46,310 nucleotides of DNA from DATLXH01 sp035576005 (GCA_035576005.1 DATLXH010000087.1:1-46310); one strand, 5' to 3'. Counted from the stretch's first letter, positions 30,758 through 39,307 are shown. Program-made: numbers and translations. Notes: generated from the letters alone by a model not told the origin.

Positions 30758-31770
30758 CCGCCGATGTGCGACATCTCGACCCTGACCTCGCTTTCCGCAG
30801 CGGTTGCCCGCACCTCGGAATATCGATCGTCGCGGAGTCTCCAGATCGCATCGAGTGCGTTGCCGATCTCGATGTCGCTTGCGGGACTACGGAGAAGCGC
30901 GCGCAGGTCGTGTCCCGTCGACGCGAAGAGGCAGGTGTAGAGTGATCCGTCCGACGAGATGCGGGCCCTCGTGCAGTCCTGGCAGAACGGCTGAGTCACC
31001 GATGAGATGACGCCGATCTCACCGCCGCCGTCGGTGTAGCGGTAGCGCTGGGCGACCTCGCCCGGGTAGAGCGGTCCGATGGGCGCGAGCTCCAGCTGAG
31101 CATGGATCGTACTGACAATTTCCGAAGCGGGGACGACTTCATGGAGACGCCAGTGATTCGTCGATCCGACATCCATGTACTCGATGAACCGCACGATCGT
31201 GGCCTGGCCACGGAAGCGACGCGCCATCTCGAGGATTGCGTGCTCGTTGAGGCCTCGCTTGACTACCATGTTGATTTTTATCGGCGCCAGGCCGACCTCG
31301 ATCGCAGCGTCGATCCCTTCCAGAACACGGGCGACGGGAAACTCGACATCGTTCATGGTCTGGAAGGTTGCGTCGTCGAGGGCGTCGAGGCTGACGGTGA
31401 TTCGCTGCAGTCCGGCGTCCTTGAGAGAGCGGGCCTGCGCAGCGAGGAGAGATCCGTTCGTGGTGAGCGTCAGATCGAGGAGCCCGGGGATGGGGCTGAG
31501 CATCGAGATGAGTTTCGGAAGCTCGCGCCTCACGAGCGGCTCACCGCCGGTGATGCGAATTTTCTCCACCCCGCGTCCGACAGCGATTTTCGCGAGTCGC
31601 GCAATCTCCTCGAATGAGAGAAGCTCGTCGCGCTCGAGAAACTGGTGGTCCCGTCCGAAGACTTCTTTCGGCATGCAATAGATACAGCGGAAATTGCAGC
31701 GATCGGTGACCGAGATTCGAAGATCGCGGAGCGGACGTCCGAGACGATCGAGCGGCGTGGGGGAGTTCAT
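30754..31770 (-). CDS. moaA: GTP 3',8-cyclase (molybdenum cofactor biosynthesis)
   Basis: This radical-SAM enzyme of 338 residues performs the first step of molybdopterin synthesis, converting GTP to 3',8-cyclo-GTP. The N-terminal cluster motif is CNFRCIYC (Cys25, 29, 32), followed by ITGGEPLVR. The second cluster is bound by FCQDCTRARISSDGSLYTC near the C-terminus, and the protein ends in the essential double glycine (MSHIGG). The start at 31770 (MNSPTPLDRLGR) has TTTAAT 6 bases before it; a longer frame begins at 31800. No other moa or mob gene is in the window, so the rest of the pathway must be elsewhere. Confidence 0.95.
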   Translation of the reverse strand: MNSPTPLDRLGRPLRDLRISVTDRCNFRCIYCMPKEVFGRDHQFLERDELLSFEEIARLAKIAVGRGVEKIRITGGEPLVRRELPKLISMLSPIPGLLDLTLTTNGSLLAAQARSLKDAGLQRITVSLDALDDATFQTMNDVEFPVARVLEGIDAAIEVGLAPIKINMVVKRGLNEHAILEMARRFRGQATIVRFIEYMDVGSTNHWRLHEVVPASEIVSTIHAQLELAPIGPLYPGEVAQRYRYTDGGGEIGVISSVTQPFCQDCTRARISSDGSLYTCLFASTGHDLRALLRSPASDIEIGNALDAIWRLRDDRYSEVRATAAESEVRVEMSHIGG

Positions 31771-31776
31771 CAGATG

Positions 31777-31782
31777 ATTAAA
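31777..31782 (-). promoter_or_regulatory. Putative -10 element of moaA
   Basis: TTTAAT on the minus strand lies 6 bases before the ATG at 31770, again compatible with a leaderless transcript. Confidence 0.4.
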
Positions 31783-31815
31783 CGTACCACGCAGCGCCAA
31801 TCTTTCCTTTCGCCA

Positions 31816-32040
31816 TCCCCCCTCCCCGCGGGAGACCCGGTTGCTTTCCCCCTCTCCCGGCGGGAAGAGGGTGGCGCGCTTAGCGCCGGGTGAGGGTCTT
31901 ACGAGCTAAATTGGATCGCCGAGGCCGCTTGATTCGGAACCACGAATGATCCGGCATTGCGCTTCGTCGTAACTTTCACCAGAGACCCTCATCCGGCGCT
32001 CGGCGCGCCACCTTCTCCCGCGGGGAGAAGGGGAGCGTAC
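31816..32040. repeat. Cluster of type A repeats
   Basis: Three hairpins: CCCCCCTCCCCGCGGGAG at 31817, CCCCTCTCCCGGCGGGAAGA at 31849 with GTGGCGCGCTTAGCGCCGGG, and an inverted full copy at 31983-32040 (GACCCTCATCCGGCGCTCGG then CCTTCTCCCGCGGGGAGAAG). They fill the gap between moaA and the aminotransferase gene. Confidence 0.8.
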
Positions 32041-32059
32041 GCGGCGCTCGCCGCGTTCG

Positions 32060-33265
32060 TCATTGGAGCCGCTGGCGGAAGTACCTGACAATCCTTCGCA
32101 CTCCTTCGTCGAATCGATCAGTCGGGGGGAGCAGCGAAACTACCAGATACCCCGCTCCCTCGAAGTCATAAAAGTAGCCGGGTTGCACGACAACGTGCGC
32201 CGTTCCCAACAGCTGGCTGCACATCTCATCCTCCGAGTCGAGACTCGGAGCTCGCAGGACCGCGGACCATCCTCCCTGGCAGGGGAGTAGCTGAAGCGCA
32301 GGTAAGCTCGCAATCAGCTCCTCCATGGACCTCCAGTTTCGAAGCACCCGTTGGAGAATCATCGAGCGGATGGACGGCGCAAGCTCAAGCACCGCCGGCA
32401 ACGCCTCCTGCGCCAATGTCGATACTGAAAGAAAGGTATCGGCAATCAACTCCAGTCCCTCCAGGGCTTCCTTCCTCACCCGGGTCGGCCCACCAACATG
32501 GATCCATCCAAGCTTCCAGTGCGGAAGCCCCGCACTTTTCGAAAGTCCGCCCAGGGAAAATGAAAGCGCGTCATCCCTCTCAGCTACCCTCCCGGCATGG
32601 CAGGCGGCCGGCCTGTGGCCGGACATTCCAATGTACGGCGCCTCCACCACGCCGTGCGAATATTCGTAAAACACTTCATCCGAAACGATTGCCATTTGAT
32701 GTTCTGAGCAGATTTCAGCAACCGCGTTCTGCTCATCACGACGAAGATACGACCCCGTCGGATTGTTAGGATGGACGACAACTACCGCACGCGTCTTTGC
32801 CGAGACTCGCGAACGCATCTCGTCGACATCGACCCGCCACCGATCTTCGAATCGCAGCGGCGTATGTCGAAGCTCGATGTTCTCCAGCGATGCCAGGTGT
32901 TCGAGAAGGGGGTAGCCTGGCACCGGCGCGAGGACGTCGTCACCAGGATTCGCCAAAAGCTTGAAGAGAAACGAATACGCCTCGCTCGTCGAAGCCGTAA
33001 GAATGATGTCGTCAGGATCGCCCGCACCGAGAAACCGGGCCACGGCCTCACGCGCTTTCCGCACTCCACGACCCTCGGGGTTGTACGGGCGAAGCAGAGC
33101 GTTGCCCATGATGCGAGCGAGAGCGTCGTGCGGATAATCGATCCCCACTTTCGTCGGGTTCGACTCTGTGAGGTCGATCAAATCCACTCCCGACTCAGCG
33201 AGACGTCTTCGCTCCCTCGTCAGGGAGTTGATCGCACCTGCCCAGTTCGTCCGGTTGGAAAGCAT
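32060..33265 (-). CDS. Class I/II aminotransferase with in-frame repeat insertion
   Basis: The 401-residue protein is a PLP-dependent aminotransferase of the aspartate/alanine type. Motifs are LTESNPTKVG (substrate entry), ASTSEAYSFLFK, PGYPLLEHL, VVVHPNNPTG, SDEVFYEYS and the PLP-binding Lys243 in SLGGLSKSAGLPHWKLGWI. Residues about 209-227 (APYIGMSGHRPAACHAGRVA) are encoded by a type C palindromic repeat at 32602-32643, at a place where relatives have only a short loop between SDEVF and the PLP lysine. The frame is kept and all key residues are intact, so the enzyme may still work. It is divergent from the esterase gene, with 30 bases between the starts. The amino acid used is unknown. Confidence 0.88.
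   Translation of the reverse strand: MLSNRTNWAGAINSLTRERRRLAESGVDLIDLTESNPTKVGIDYPHDALARIMGNALLRPYNPEGRGVRKAREAVARFLGAGDPDDIILTASTSEAYSFLFKLLANPGDDVLAPVPGYPLLEHLASLENIELRHTPLRFEDRWRVDVDEMRSRVSAKTRAVVVVHPNNPTGSYLRRDEQNAVAEICSEHQMAIVSDEVFYEYSHGVVEAPYIGMSGHRPAACHAGRVAERDDALSFSLGGLSKSAGLPHWKLGWIHVGGPTRVRKEALEGLELIADTFLSVSTLAQEALPAVLELAPSIRSMILQRVLRNWRSMEELIASLPALQLLPCQGGWSAVLRAPSLDSEDEMCSQLLGTAHVVVQPGYFYDFEGAGYLVVSLLPPTDRFDEGVRRIVRYFRQRLQ
32602..32643. repeat. Type C palindromic repeat inside the aminotransferase gene
   Basis: GGCCGGCCTGTGGCCGGACA followed by TTCCAATGTACGGCGCC is a close copy of the intergenic type C repeats at 21676 and 27891. It adds about 14-18 codons in frame. Confidence 0.8.
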
Positions 33266-33282
33266 CGTCAGCTCACTGGTTG

Positions 33283-33288
33283 TACCAT
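33283..33288 (+). promoter_or_regulatory. Putative -10 element of the esterase gene
   Basis: TACCAT ends 7 bases before the GTG at 33296. The match to consensus is 4 of 6, but the distance equals that at 22150, 23734 and 41639. Confidence 0.35.
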
Positions 33289-33295
33289 CGAAGCG

Positions 33296-33958
33296 GTGAC
33301 CAGAACATCAGAAGAACAATTCATCGCTGCGACATCGCAGGGACGTTACCTCGTCGACGACACCGCCACCGATTCCGAGAACCTCCTCGTCGGCTTTCAC
33401 GGCTACGGCGAAAACGCTGACATTCAGCTCGAAGTGATGCGCAGGATCCCCGGATCGGACCGCTGGATCCTCTGCTCAGTTCAGGGGCTCCACTGGTTCT
33501 ACAACCTGAAGAACCAGCGGATCGCCGCCTCGTGGATGACGAGCCAGGGACGTGAAGAGGCGATTCGACACAACATCGACTACGTGCGCCGGGTGATGGA
33601 CCAGGTTCGCAGCAAACATCCAGCGATTCGCAGGATTGTCTACCTCGGGTTTTCCCAGGGCGCTGCGATGGCCTACCGCGCCGCAGCGCATCTCCCTGAT
33701 CGGCGCAGCGGCGTGGTGGTGCTGGGGGGTGACCTCCCGCCGGATGTGGCGGCAGGTCGTCCGTTGGAGCTCGGCGCTGTACTCATTGGCTCCGGTACTC
33801 TCGATCAGTTCTACGGCGAAGCAAAATCGACCGAGGACGCTCGTCGCCTCACGGACGCCGGCGTCGCTGTGGATCTCTTTCAATTCGACGGCGGTCACGA
33901 GTGGTCAAAACAATTTCTCAATCGCGCGGGCGACTGGCTGACAGCCCGTTTACTATGA
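33296..33958 (+). CDS. Alpha/beta hydrolase, carboxylesterase/phospholipase type
   Basis: The 220-residue protein has the catalytic triad of the small esterase family: nucleophile Ser120 in GFSQGAAMAYR, Asp170 in GSGTLDQFY and His201 in DGGHEW. LVGFHGYGENADI near residue 32 forms the oxyanion region. It likely hydrolyses short acyl or phospholipid esters. The frame is open from 32771, but the upstream part is antisense to the aminotransferase and does not look like protein; the GTG at 33296 gives the family length. No Shine-Dalgarno is seen; a -10-like TACCAT lies 7 bases upstream. Confidence 0.82.
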   Translation: MTRTSEEQFIAATSQGRYLVDDTATDSENLLVGFHGYGENADIQLEVMRRIPGSDRWILCSVQGLHWFYNLKNQRIAASWMTSQGREEAIRHNIDYVRRVMDQVRSKHPAIRRIVYLGFSQGAAMAYRAAAHLPDRRSGVVVLGGDLPPDVAAGRPLELGAVLIGSGTLDQFYGEAKSTEDARRLTDAGVAVDLFQFDGGHEWSKQFLNRAGDWLTARLL

Positions 33959-34076
33959 AACGTCTTCAAGCGTATATCTGACAAGCCGCCGCGACGGAGC
34001 AAAGAAACGATGTGTCGGTTTGCGACAGATTGTGGTGGGAACCTTTCCCATCCCTTGAACGTTCCGCCATTCATCA

Positions 34077-35930
34077 ATGGCTCGTCCGATCCGCCGCTCC
34101 GATGAAGATCGACTCACCCGCCTGAAAGCCCGCCTCGCGGAGCTTCCTGCCAGGCCGGGCGTCTACCTTCACAAGAACGCAGATGGCAAAGTCATCTACG
34201 TTGGCAAGGCGCGAAATCTCAAGAACCGAGTCGGCTCCTATCTCGTCGGAAAAGGTGCGCGCGACAGCAAGAGCATGACTCTCGTCTCGGAGATCGACTC
34301 GATCGATTACGTCAGGACGAACAACGAGCTCGAGGCCATCCTCCTCGAGAACAATCTCATCAAGACCCATCAGCCGCGCTACAACGTACTCCTGCGCGAT
34401 GACAAGTCGTACCCATACATCAAGGTCACGAAGTCGGAAGATTTCCCGCGAGTCGTATTCACGCGAAGGACAGATCGCTCAAAAGGGGACCTCTACTACG
34501 GCCCTTTCTTCGCCGGCACGGCACGCCGCATCCTCAAACTCGTCACCGACCAGTTCAAGTTGCGCAGCTGTGACCTCGAGATCACCCGCGGCAAGAGTGC
34601 GCTCAAGCGTCCCTGTCTCTACTTCGACATGCACCAATGTCTCGGGCCCTGCGTGGACGGACTGACCTCCAGCGAGCAGTATCTCGAGACGGTCGATGAT
34701 GTCGTTCTCTTTCTCAGTGGACGGAGTAAGGAACTGCAGAGCCGTGTGAAACAGAGGATGTACGCTGCAGCCGAGAGTGAGAACTACGAGCTCGCGAGCT
34801 ACTACCGCGATCTGATCCGTACCGTCGAGCGAATTCAATCCGAGCAGCGGGTGGCCTCAGCCGACGACGAGGATCTCGACGTCTGGGGCTTGTACGAGGA
34901 GGGAGGGGATGTCGCCATTCAGGTTTTCATCCTCAGAGAGGGAAACCTCGTCGATCGTCGGGAGCTTTTCTGGGAGAAGGTGGACGGGTACGACCGAGCC
35001 CACTTCCTGGGCGAGGTAATTCAGCGGTATTATCAGGATAACCTCTTTGTTCCCAGCGACATACTTGTTCCATTCGAGATCGAGGAGCAGGCCCTGGCCG
35101 CCGAGTGGCTCACTACGCAGCGAGGAACGAAGATCGCGATTCGCATCCCGCAGCGGGGCAGGGGAGTGGACCGGCTCGCCCTGGCGAATCGGAACGCGCA
35201 GCTCGCTCATGAATCGCGCTTCCGGAAGTCGCAGCAGGACCGGCTCCAAGTCGCGGCCGCGCGCCTCGGGCAAATTCTCGGGCTCGACGCCGAGGTCGGG
35301 CGAATTGAATCATTCGACATCTCCAACATTCAGGGCAGCGATTCGGTGGCGGGAATGATCTGTTTCGATCGCGGCAAGTTCGACAAGAACCAGTACAGGA
35401 TCTTCAACATCAAGACGGTGGTTGGATCAGACGACTTCCGATCGATGGCCGAAGCGGTCCATCGCAGGTACAAGCGGGTCATGGAAGAAGGCAAACCGCT
35501 CCCGGACCTGATTCTGATTGATGGCGGCCGAGGACAGTTGAATGCGGCGATCTCTTCGCTGGAGCGGCTCCGGGCGACGGGATACAGCATCGCGGGTCTC
35601 GCGAAGCGCGAGGAGGAGATCTACCTGCCCAGTCTCGAGGAGCCGATCCGGCTGGAAAAGCGTGAGCCGGCGCTGCAGCTCCTGCAGATGATCCGGGACG
35701 AGACCCATCGTTTCTCCGTGTCGTCACACCGAAGGCGACGGTCCAAGCGTACATTGCACAGCGAGTTAGACGATCTTGCCGGAGTCGGCAACAAGAGACG
35801 GAAGCTGCTGCTGGAACATTTCGGAAGTCTTTCTGCTGTCAAGCAGGCGTCGCAGCTCGATCTGTCCAAGCTCCTCGGCAAGAAGGTTGGTGGCGACGTA
35901 TTCGACCAGCTGCATGGCGGGGTTAGGTAA
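34077..35930 (+). CDS. uvrC: UvrABC excision nuclease subunit C
   Basis: The 617-residue protein makes both incisions in nucleotide excision repair. Its GIY-YIG nuclease domain (about 20-105) shows PGVYLHKNADGKVIYVGKARNLKNRVGSYL. A UVR domain (about 205-250) has QRMYAAAESENYELASYYRDLI, the UvrB contact. The C-terminal RNase H-like nuclease has IESFDISNIQGSDSVAGMI and LILIDGGRGQLNAA with metal-binding Asp residues, and ETHRFSVSSHRRRRSK. A helix-hairpin-helix pair ends the protein (LAGVGNKRRKLLLEHFGSL). Length and order are standard. The ATG at 34077 has no obvious ribosome-binding site. Confidence 0.97.
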   Translation: MARPIRRSDEDRLTRLKARLAELPARPGVYLHKNADGKVIYVGKARNLKNRVGSYLVGKGARDSKSMTLVSEIDSIDYVRTNNELEAILLENNLIKTHQPRYNVLLRDDKSYPYIKVTKSEDFPRVVFTRRTDRSKGDLYYGPFFAGTARRILKLVTDQFKLRSCDLEITRGKSALKRPCLYFDMHQCLGPCVDGLTSSEQYLETVDDVVLFLSGRSKELQSRVKQRMYAAAESENYELASYYRDLIRTVERIQSEQRVASADDEDLDVWGLYEEGGDVAIQVFILREGNLVDRRELFWEKVDGYDRAHFLGEVIQRYYQDNLFVPSDILVPFEIEEQALAAEWLTTQRGTKIAIRIPQRGRGVDRLALANRNAQLAHESRFRKSQQDRLQVAAARLGQILGLDAEVGRIESFDISNIQGSDSVAGMICFDRGKFDKNQYRIFNIKTVVGSDDFRSMAEAVHRRYKRVMEEGKPLPDLILIDGGRGQLNAAISSLERLRATGYSIAGLAKREEEIYLPSLEEPIRLEKREPALQLLQMIRDETHRFSVSSHRRRRSKRTLHSELDDLAGVGNKRRKLLLEHFGSLSAVKQASQLDLSKLLGKKVGGDVFDQLHGGVR

Positions 35931-36150
35931 TGAGAGACCTTCGTTCCTCTCGCGTCGCGAGTGCGGACCGCAGCGCGCTCGGTCGCCACCCCCTTGCTTC
36001 GGGAGCTTTACTCGCACAGATATGGAACGTTGCCACGATGACGAATCGGTTTGGACAAGAACCGGGTCGTCTGCACGCCCTGCACCCGCCCGGCAACGAA
36101 CTCGCATTCGATAGACGAACGAAGTCGATGAGACGAAAGGAACGGACTCG

Positions 36151-37881
36151 ATGAAGCTGGAAGGGGAGATTGGGGAGATCGAGCTCATTGGGCAACTCGT
36201 CGAGCTCGGCGAAACGAAGTTCACCGGCGCACTGCGTTTCGAGCACGACGCAATCATCAAGATCATCTACTTCAAAGCGGGTGAGGTTTTGTCCGCCAGC
36301 ACCAACGACCGCACCGACAGCGTCGACGAGATCCTTCTGCGTGCAGGAAAGATCACCCGGGAGCACATCAAGCAGGCTCTGGGCAAGCGTAAGGACAACG
36401 AGACTCTCGGCGACGCCATGCTGGCGCTCGGCTTCATCACGAAAAAAGAGCTGACCTGGGGTAGACGCGCGCAGCTCATTGGAATCATCCGGTCACTTGA
36501 GAAGTGGACTAGTGGCTCCTACACCATCGTCAATGACTACCTTCCGAAGCGGGATGAGGGAACCAGTTTCTTCCTCCCCCAGCTTCTGCTCGAGATGCTT
36601 GTCACCGACCCGGATCGCGTCAAAGTCGAGCAGGAGCTCCAGAGCGGCGACGCCGTGATGACGAAGAGCGAAGACTTCGAAGAGCGTTACGCGTCGCTCG
36701 GTCTCAATGAGGAAGCCGACACCATTGTCAGCCGGATCGATGGCTCACGGAGCGTGGCCGAGATCTCGGCGATGTCCGCCAAGGACTCGTTCAACGTCTT
36801 CAAGCTGATCCATGCGCTGCGAGTCCTCGGGCTCGTCAAGTCTGGTGAGGCTCTGGTCGAAGCGCCAGCCTTGCCTCTGGCGGTGGAGGATGCTGAGGCT
36901 GGACATGAAATGTTCGAGACCGCCAGGGTTCCAGCGCTTCGAATTGATAACGACGACGAACCGGAACTGGTGGATCGACCCATTCCACTGACCTACGACG
37001 ACGCGGTTCTCGATCACGGGCCGTCGGAGGAGCAACCGGTAGCGCTTGACTCATTCGAGCCTGTTATCGAGCCCGCTGAGCTCGATCGGGAGCTCGTGGC
37101 CGGGCCGGGTTACGACGAGCCGCCATCGGCAAGTGATGATCGTGATCGACCCTCACGGGTGCTCATTCCGCTCCTGATCCTGGTCGCAGTGATTGCCGCC
37201 GCAGGGTGGTACTGGGTTCGTTGGGGGTCTCCGCAGACGTCACAACCGACTCTGCCCGGGGTGATTGCCACCCCTGTCCTGGCACCAACGACGGAGTTCC
37301 AGGTCTCACCCATCGGGGAGAAGAGGGAGGTACCCCCTGACGGACAGCCGCCGGCGGCCACGACCCCTCCGGACACACAGGTACGTCCCACGATGCAACT
37401 CGGCCCGAACGGGGAAGTTCGCCGCGATCCTGGCGTCGCGACGTCTACGCTGCCAGCCCCCGCGCAGCCTCTCAGTCCCCCGAGGGAGGGGGAGACTCGT
37501 GAGAGCCGGGTGAAGGCGCAGGAACCTTCAGGGGCAGTCCCGAACGCCGGAACCCCGACGCCCGCAGCAGCCGCGCTTCCCCCCAACCAACCCACCCGCG
37601 GTCGCTACGACTCGATGGCTCGGGACTTTCTCGCGAAGTCGTCAGCTGACGGCTACGCGATCCAGTTCGAGCTCGTCTGCCAGACCTCGTCCATTCAGCG
37701 AGCCCTCGACAAAGGGGAGGAGGACGTCTGGTTCGTCCCCACAAAGTTTCGAGGCAACGACTGTTTCCGTTTACTCTGGGGTCGCTTTGCCACACGCGAA
37801 GCGGCGCTTGCAGGATTGGGACGCCTTCCTTCGTCACTTCGAGAGGAAAGCACACCGGCAGTAGTCAAAGTTCGGAGATAA
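36151..37881 (+). CDS. DUF4388 (PATAN-like) protein with membrane anchor and SPOR-type domain
   Basis: The 576-residue protein has an N-terminal DUF4388 domain (about 5-130: GQLVELGETKFTGALRFEHDAIIKIIYFKAGEVLSAS) found in signalling proteins of Acidobacteriota, Myxococcota and related groups. A further helical region (about 165-235, TIVSRIDGSRSVAEISAMSA) follows. One hydrophobic segment, VLIPLLILVAVIAAAGWYWV, is at about 332-351, then a Pro-rich linker to 480. The C-terminal 90 residues (GYAIQFELVC...RLLWGRFATREAALAGLGRLP) look like a SPOR domain, which binds denuded peptidoglycan. The layout predicts a cytoplasmic sensor linked to the cell wall. Residues about 443-457 (SPPREGETRESRVK) derive from a decayed type A repeat. 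AAAGGA lies 12 bases before the ATG. Confidence 0.8.
   Translation: MKLEGEIGEIELIGQLVELGETKFTGALRFEHDAIIKIIYFKAGEVLSASTNDRTDSVDEILLRAGKITREHIKQALGKRKDNETLGDAMLALGFITKKELTWGRRAQLIGIIRSLEKWTSGSYTIVNDYLPKRDEGTSFFLPQLLLEMLVTDPDRVKVEQELQSGDAVMTKSEDFEERYASLGLNEEADTIVSRIDGSRSVAEISAMSAKDSFNVFKLIHALRVLGLVKSGEALVEAPALPLAVEDAEAGHEMFETARVPALRIDNDDEPELVDRPIPLTYDDAVLDHGPSEEQPVALDSFEPVIEPAELDRELVAGPGYDEPPSASDDRDRPSRVLIPLLILVAVIAAAGWYWVRWGSPQTSQPTLPGVIATPVLAPTTEFQVSPIGEKREVPPDGQPPAATTPPDTQVRPTMQLGPNGEVRRDPGVATSTLPAPAQPLSPPREGETRESRVKAQEPSGAVPNAGTPTPAAAALPPNQPTRGRYDSMARDFLAKSSADGYAIQFELVCQTSSIQRALDKGEEDVWFVPTKFRGNDCFRLLWGRFATREAALAGLGRLPSSLREESTPAVVKVRR
37472..37520. repeat. Degenerate type A repeat inside the DUF4388-SPOR gene
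   Basis: CAGTCCCCCGAGGGAGGGGG followed by AGACTCGTGAGAGCCGGGTG aligns with the hairpin and the GCCGGGTGAGGG arm of type A repeats. It lies in frame in the Pro-rich linker. Confidence 0.55.
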
Positions 37882-37884
37882 ACT

Positions 37885-38448
37885 ATGACCTCTATCCTCA
37901 GTTCCATGCTTACCTCAGCCGGCCTGGGGATGGGAGCCGGTGTCAACGCATACGCGACGTTCCTGGTTTTCGGAGGGCTGGCGAGACTATATCCGTCATT
38001 TTTCGAGGGTGACGTAGCGAAGTTCTTCGCGACGACTCCTGTCCTGATTGCGATGGGCGTGTTCTACACCATCGAGTTCTTCGCCGACAAGATTCCTGCA
38101 ATCGATCATGTGTGGGATCTGCTGCACACTTTCATCCGGCCGGTAGCCGGAGCAGTCGTCGCCTTCGCCGCCGTGAGCGACGCGATCCCTCAACCCGCGG
38201 TCATCATCGCTTCGGTGCTTGGAGGGTCTGCCGCGCTCGGCGCCCATGCAGCGAAAGCGACTCTCCGCGCCGGGAGCACTCTGACGACGGCAGGCACTGC
38301 GAACCCGTTCATCTCGATCGCCGAAGACCTCTTCGTCTTCTTCAATTCGATCATCGCCATCTTCATCCCGTACCTCGTCATCCTTTCGCTGCTTCTTCTG
38401 GTGCTTCTCTCGCTCTTTCTGTATAGACGATTCCGTCCTGCGTCATGA
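37885..38448 (+). CDS. DUF4126 family membrane protein
   Basis: The 187-residue protein has four to five hydrophobic stretches, among them LIAMGVFYTIEFFADKIPAIDHVWDLLHTFIRP, VAGAVVAFAAVSD and the C-terminal IIAIFIPYLVILSLLLLVLLSLFLY. The GLGMGAGVNAYATFLVFGGLARL start and EFFADKIPAIDHVWD are hallmarks of the DUF4126 family, whose role is unknown. It starts 3 bases after the stop of the DUF4388-SPOR gene and overlaps the next gene by an ATGA, so the three genes are probably co-transcribed and translationally coupled. Confidence 0.85.
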   Translation: MTSILSSMLTSAGLGMGAGVNAYATFLVFGGLARLYPSFFEGDVAKFFATTPVLIAMGVFYTIEFFADKIPAIDHVWDLLHTFIRPVAGAVVAFAAVSDAIPQPAVIIASVLGGSAALGAHAAKATLRAGSTLTTAGTANPFISIAEDLFVFFNSIIAIFIPYLVILSLLLLVLLSLFLYRRFRPAS

Positions 38449-38885
38449 GCTTCCTGGTTGACGGGAGCAACCTGCTAGGTCACGCGGGAAAGGAGCGCGA
38501 AGCCGTCGAGGCGAAGCGGAGACTTGCACAGGCTTTGACCGGTCTCGCGCGATCGACGAAGAAGAAGGTGACTCTTTACTTTGATGGGAACAAGCCGGAC
38601 GGCTTCGGCGCGGGACTCGGCGCGGTCACGGTTGTTTTCGGGGGCGATCGCTCAGCCGACGACAAGATCGCAACGCGCTGCCGAGAGGGAAGCGATTCAT
38701 TCGTTGTGTTCACGTCCGACGGCGCACTCGCGTCACGCATCCGCGGGCGTCGCGTTGATGTGCGACCGGTGCGAGAGCTGATCTCGATGCTCGAGTCGCT
38801 GCCTCCTGCAGACAACCCGTCTTCCCCGATGTCAGACAGCTGGGAAGCATACTTTTCCGATGAGAAAAATCGAACGCAATTTTGA
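38445..38885 (+). CDS. NYN/YacP-like nuclease domain protein
   Basis: The 146-residue protein matches the NYN domain of the PIN-like nuclease group. The metal-binding acidic residues are in FLVDGSNLLG (Asp6), TLYFDGNKP, DRSADDKIATRC and FTSDGALASRI. B. subtilis YacP/Rae1-type relatives cut mRNA at the ribosome; whether that holds here is inference. The start overlaps the stop of the DUF4126 gene (ATGA at 38445). The RNase P RNA gene follows about 430 bases on, which is suggestive of an RNA-processing setting but not proof. Confidence 0.85.
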   Translation: MSFLVDGSNLLGHAGKEREAVEAKRRLAQALTGLARSTKKKVTLYFDGNKPDGFGAGLGAVTVVFGGDRSADDKIATRCREGSDSFVVFTSDGALASRIRGRRVDVRPVRELISMLESLPPADNPSSPMSDSWEAYFSDEKNRTQF

Positions 38886-38901
38886 TGTCGGCATGCCGAC
38901 A
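38886..38901. repeat. 16-base perfect palindrome after the NYN gene
   Basis: TGTCGGCATGCCGACA is perfectly self-complementary and starts just after the stop codon. With no loop it is not a usual terminator hairpin; it could be a protein-binding site, or a T-rich stretch at 38914-38922 could assist termination. Confidence 0.4.
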
Positions 38902-38943
38902 CCGTATCTAAGTGTTGTTTTTCGTATGATTTAACGTGGATGA

Positions 38944-39238
38944 TTTCTCGGGTTTCAGCGTCGACCGACAGTCGTGAGACGGCGGAAAGTGGCCTGGATG
39001 CGAGGCGTACGACGGTTTCGCGACGAGAGCATAGTTGACACTGTGTCGAGAGCAACCGGGGCGGGTGTAGGGACGCAGGGCCTGCGTCCGGCACCCAGAC
39101 ATTCGCATCCAGGAATTCTGCATCCCGGCTTGAACCCTGATCCAAAGCGATCGCCGACGACAACCTTCTCGGCCAGGGACAGGGTACCGGACGCACGCCG
39201 TGCGTCCCTACGCTCGCATTCTGTGAGAAATGCGGGCT
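38944..39238. repeat. MITE-like element, long related copy with inner type F palindrome
   Basis: The right end TGTGAGAAATGCGGGCTAG equals the right end of the element at 43913-44099, and the left half (CGTGAGACGGCGGAAAGTGG...GCATAGTTGACACTGTGTCGAG) aligns with it in reverse orientation over about 75 bases. The left terminal repeat is degenerate (ATTTCTCGGGTTTC). The middle holds a palindromic pair, TAGGGACGCAGGGCCTGCGTCCGG-like at 39071 and CCGGACGCACGCCGTGCGTC at 39187. It occupies most of the 434-base gap 38886-39319. I see no gene here. Confidence 0.7.
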
Positions 39239-39307
39239 AGCCGCACGGCAGGTCGACAACACGCGCCTCACGAGATCTCTCGCATTCGTTAGAACGCTCC
39301 GGCCTGT

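Noticed and set aside
32771..33295. Long upstream extension of the esterase reading frame
   Set aside because: It is antisense to the conserved aminotransferase, has no family features and a GTG start at 33296 fits the family.
35930..36154. A 74-codon open frame that starts on the uvrC stop (TAATG) and ends on the start of the DUF4388 gene (ATGA)
   Set aside because: The overlaps look like translational coupling, but the amino acid composition is Arg/Ser/Ala/Leu-rich with no family likeness, and its start lacks a clear ribosome site. I treat it as an accident of GC-rich DNA.
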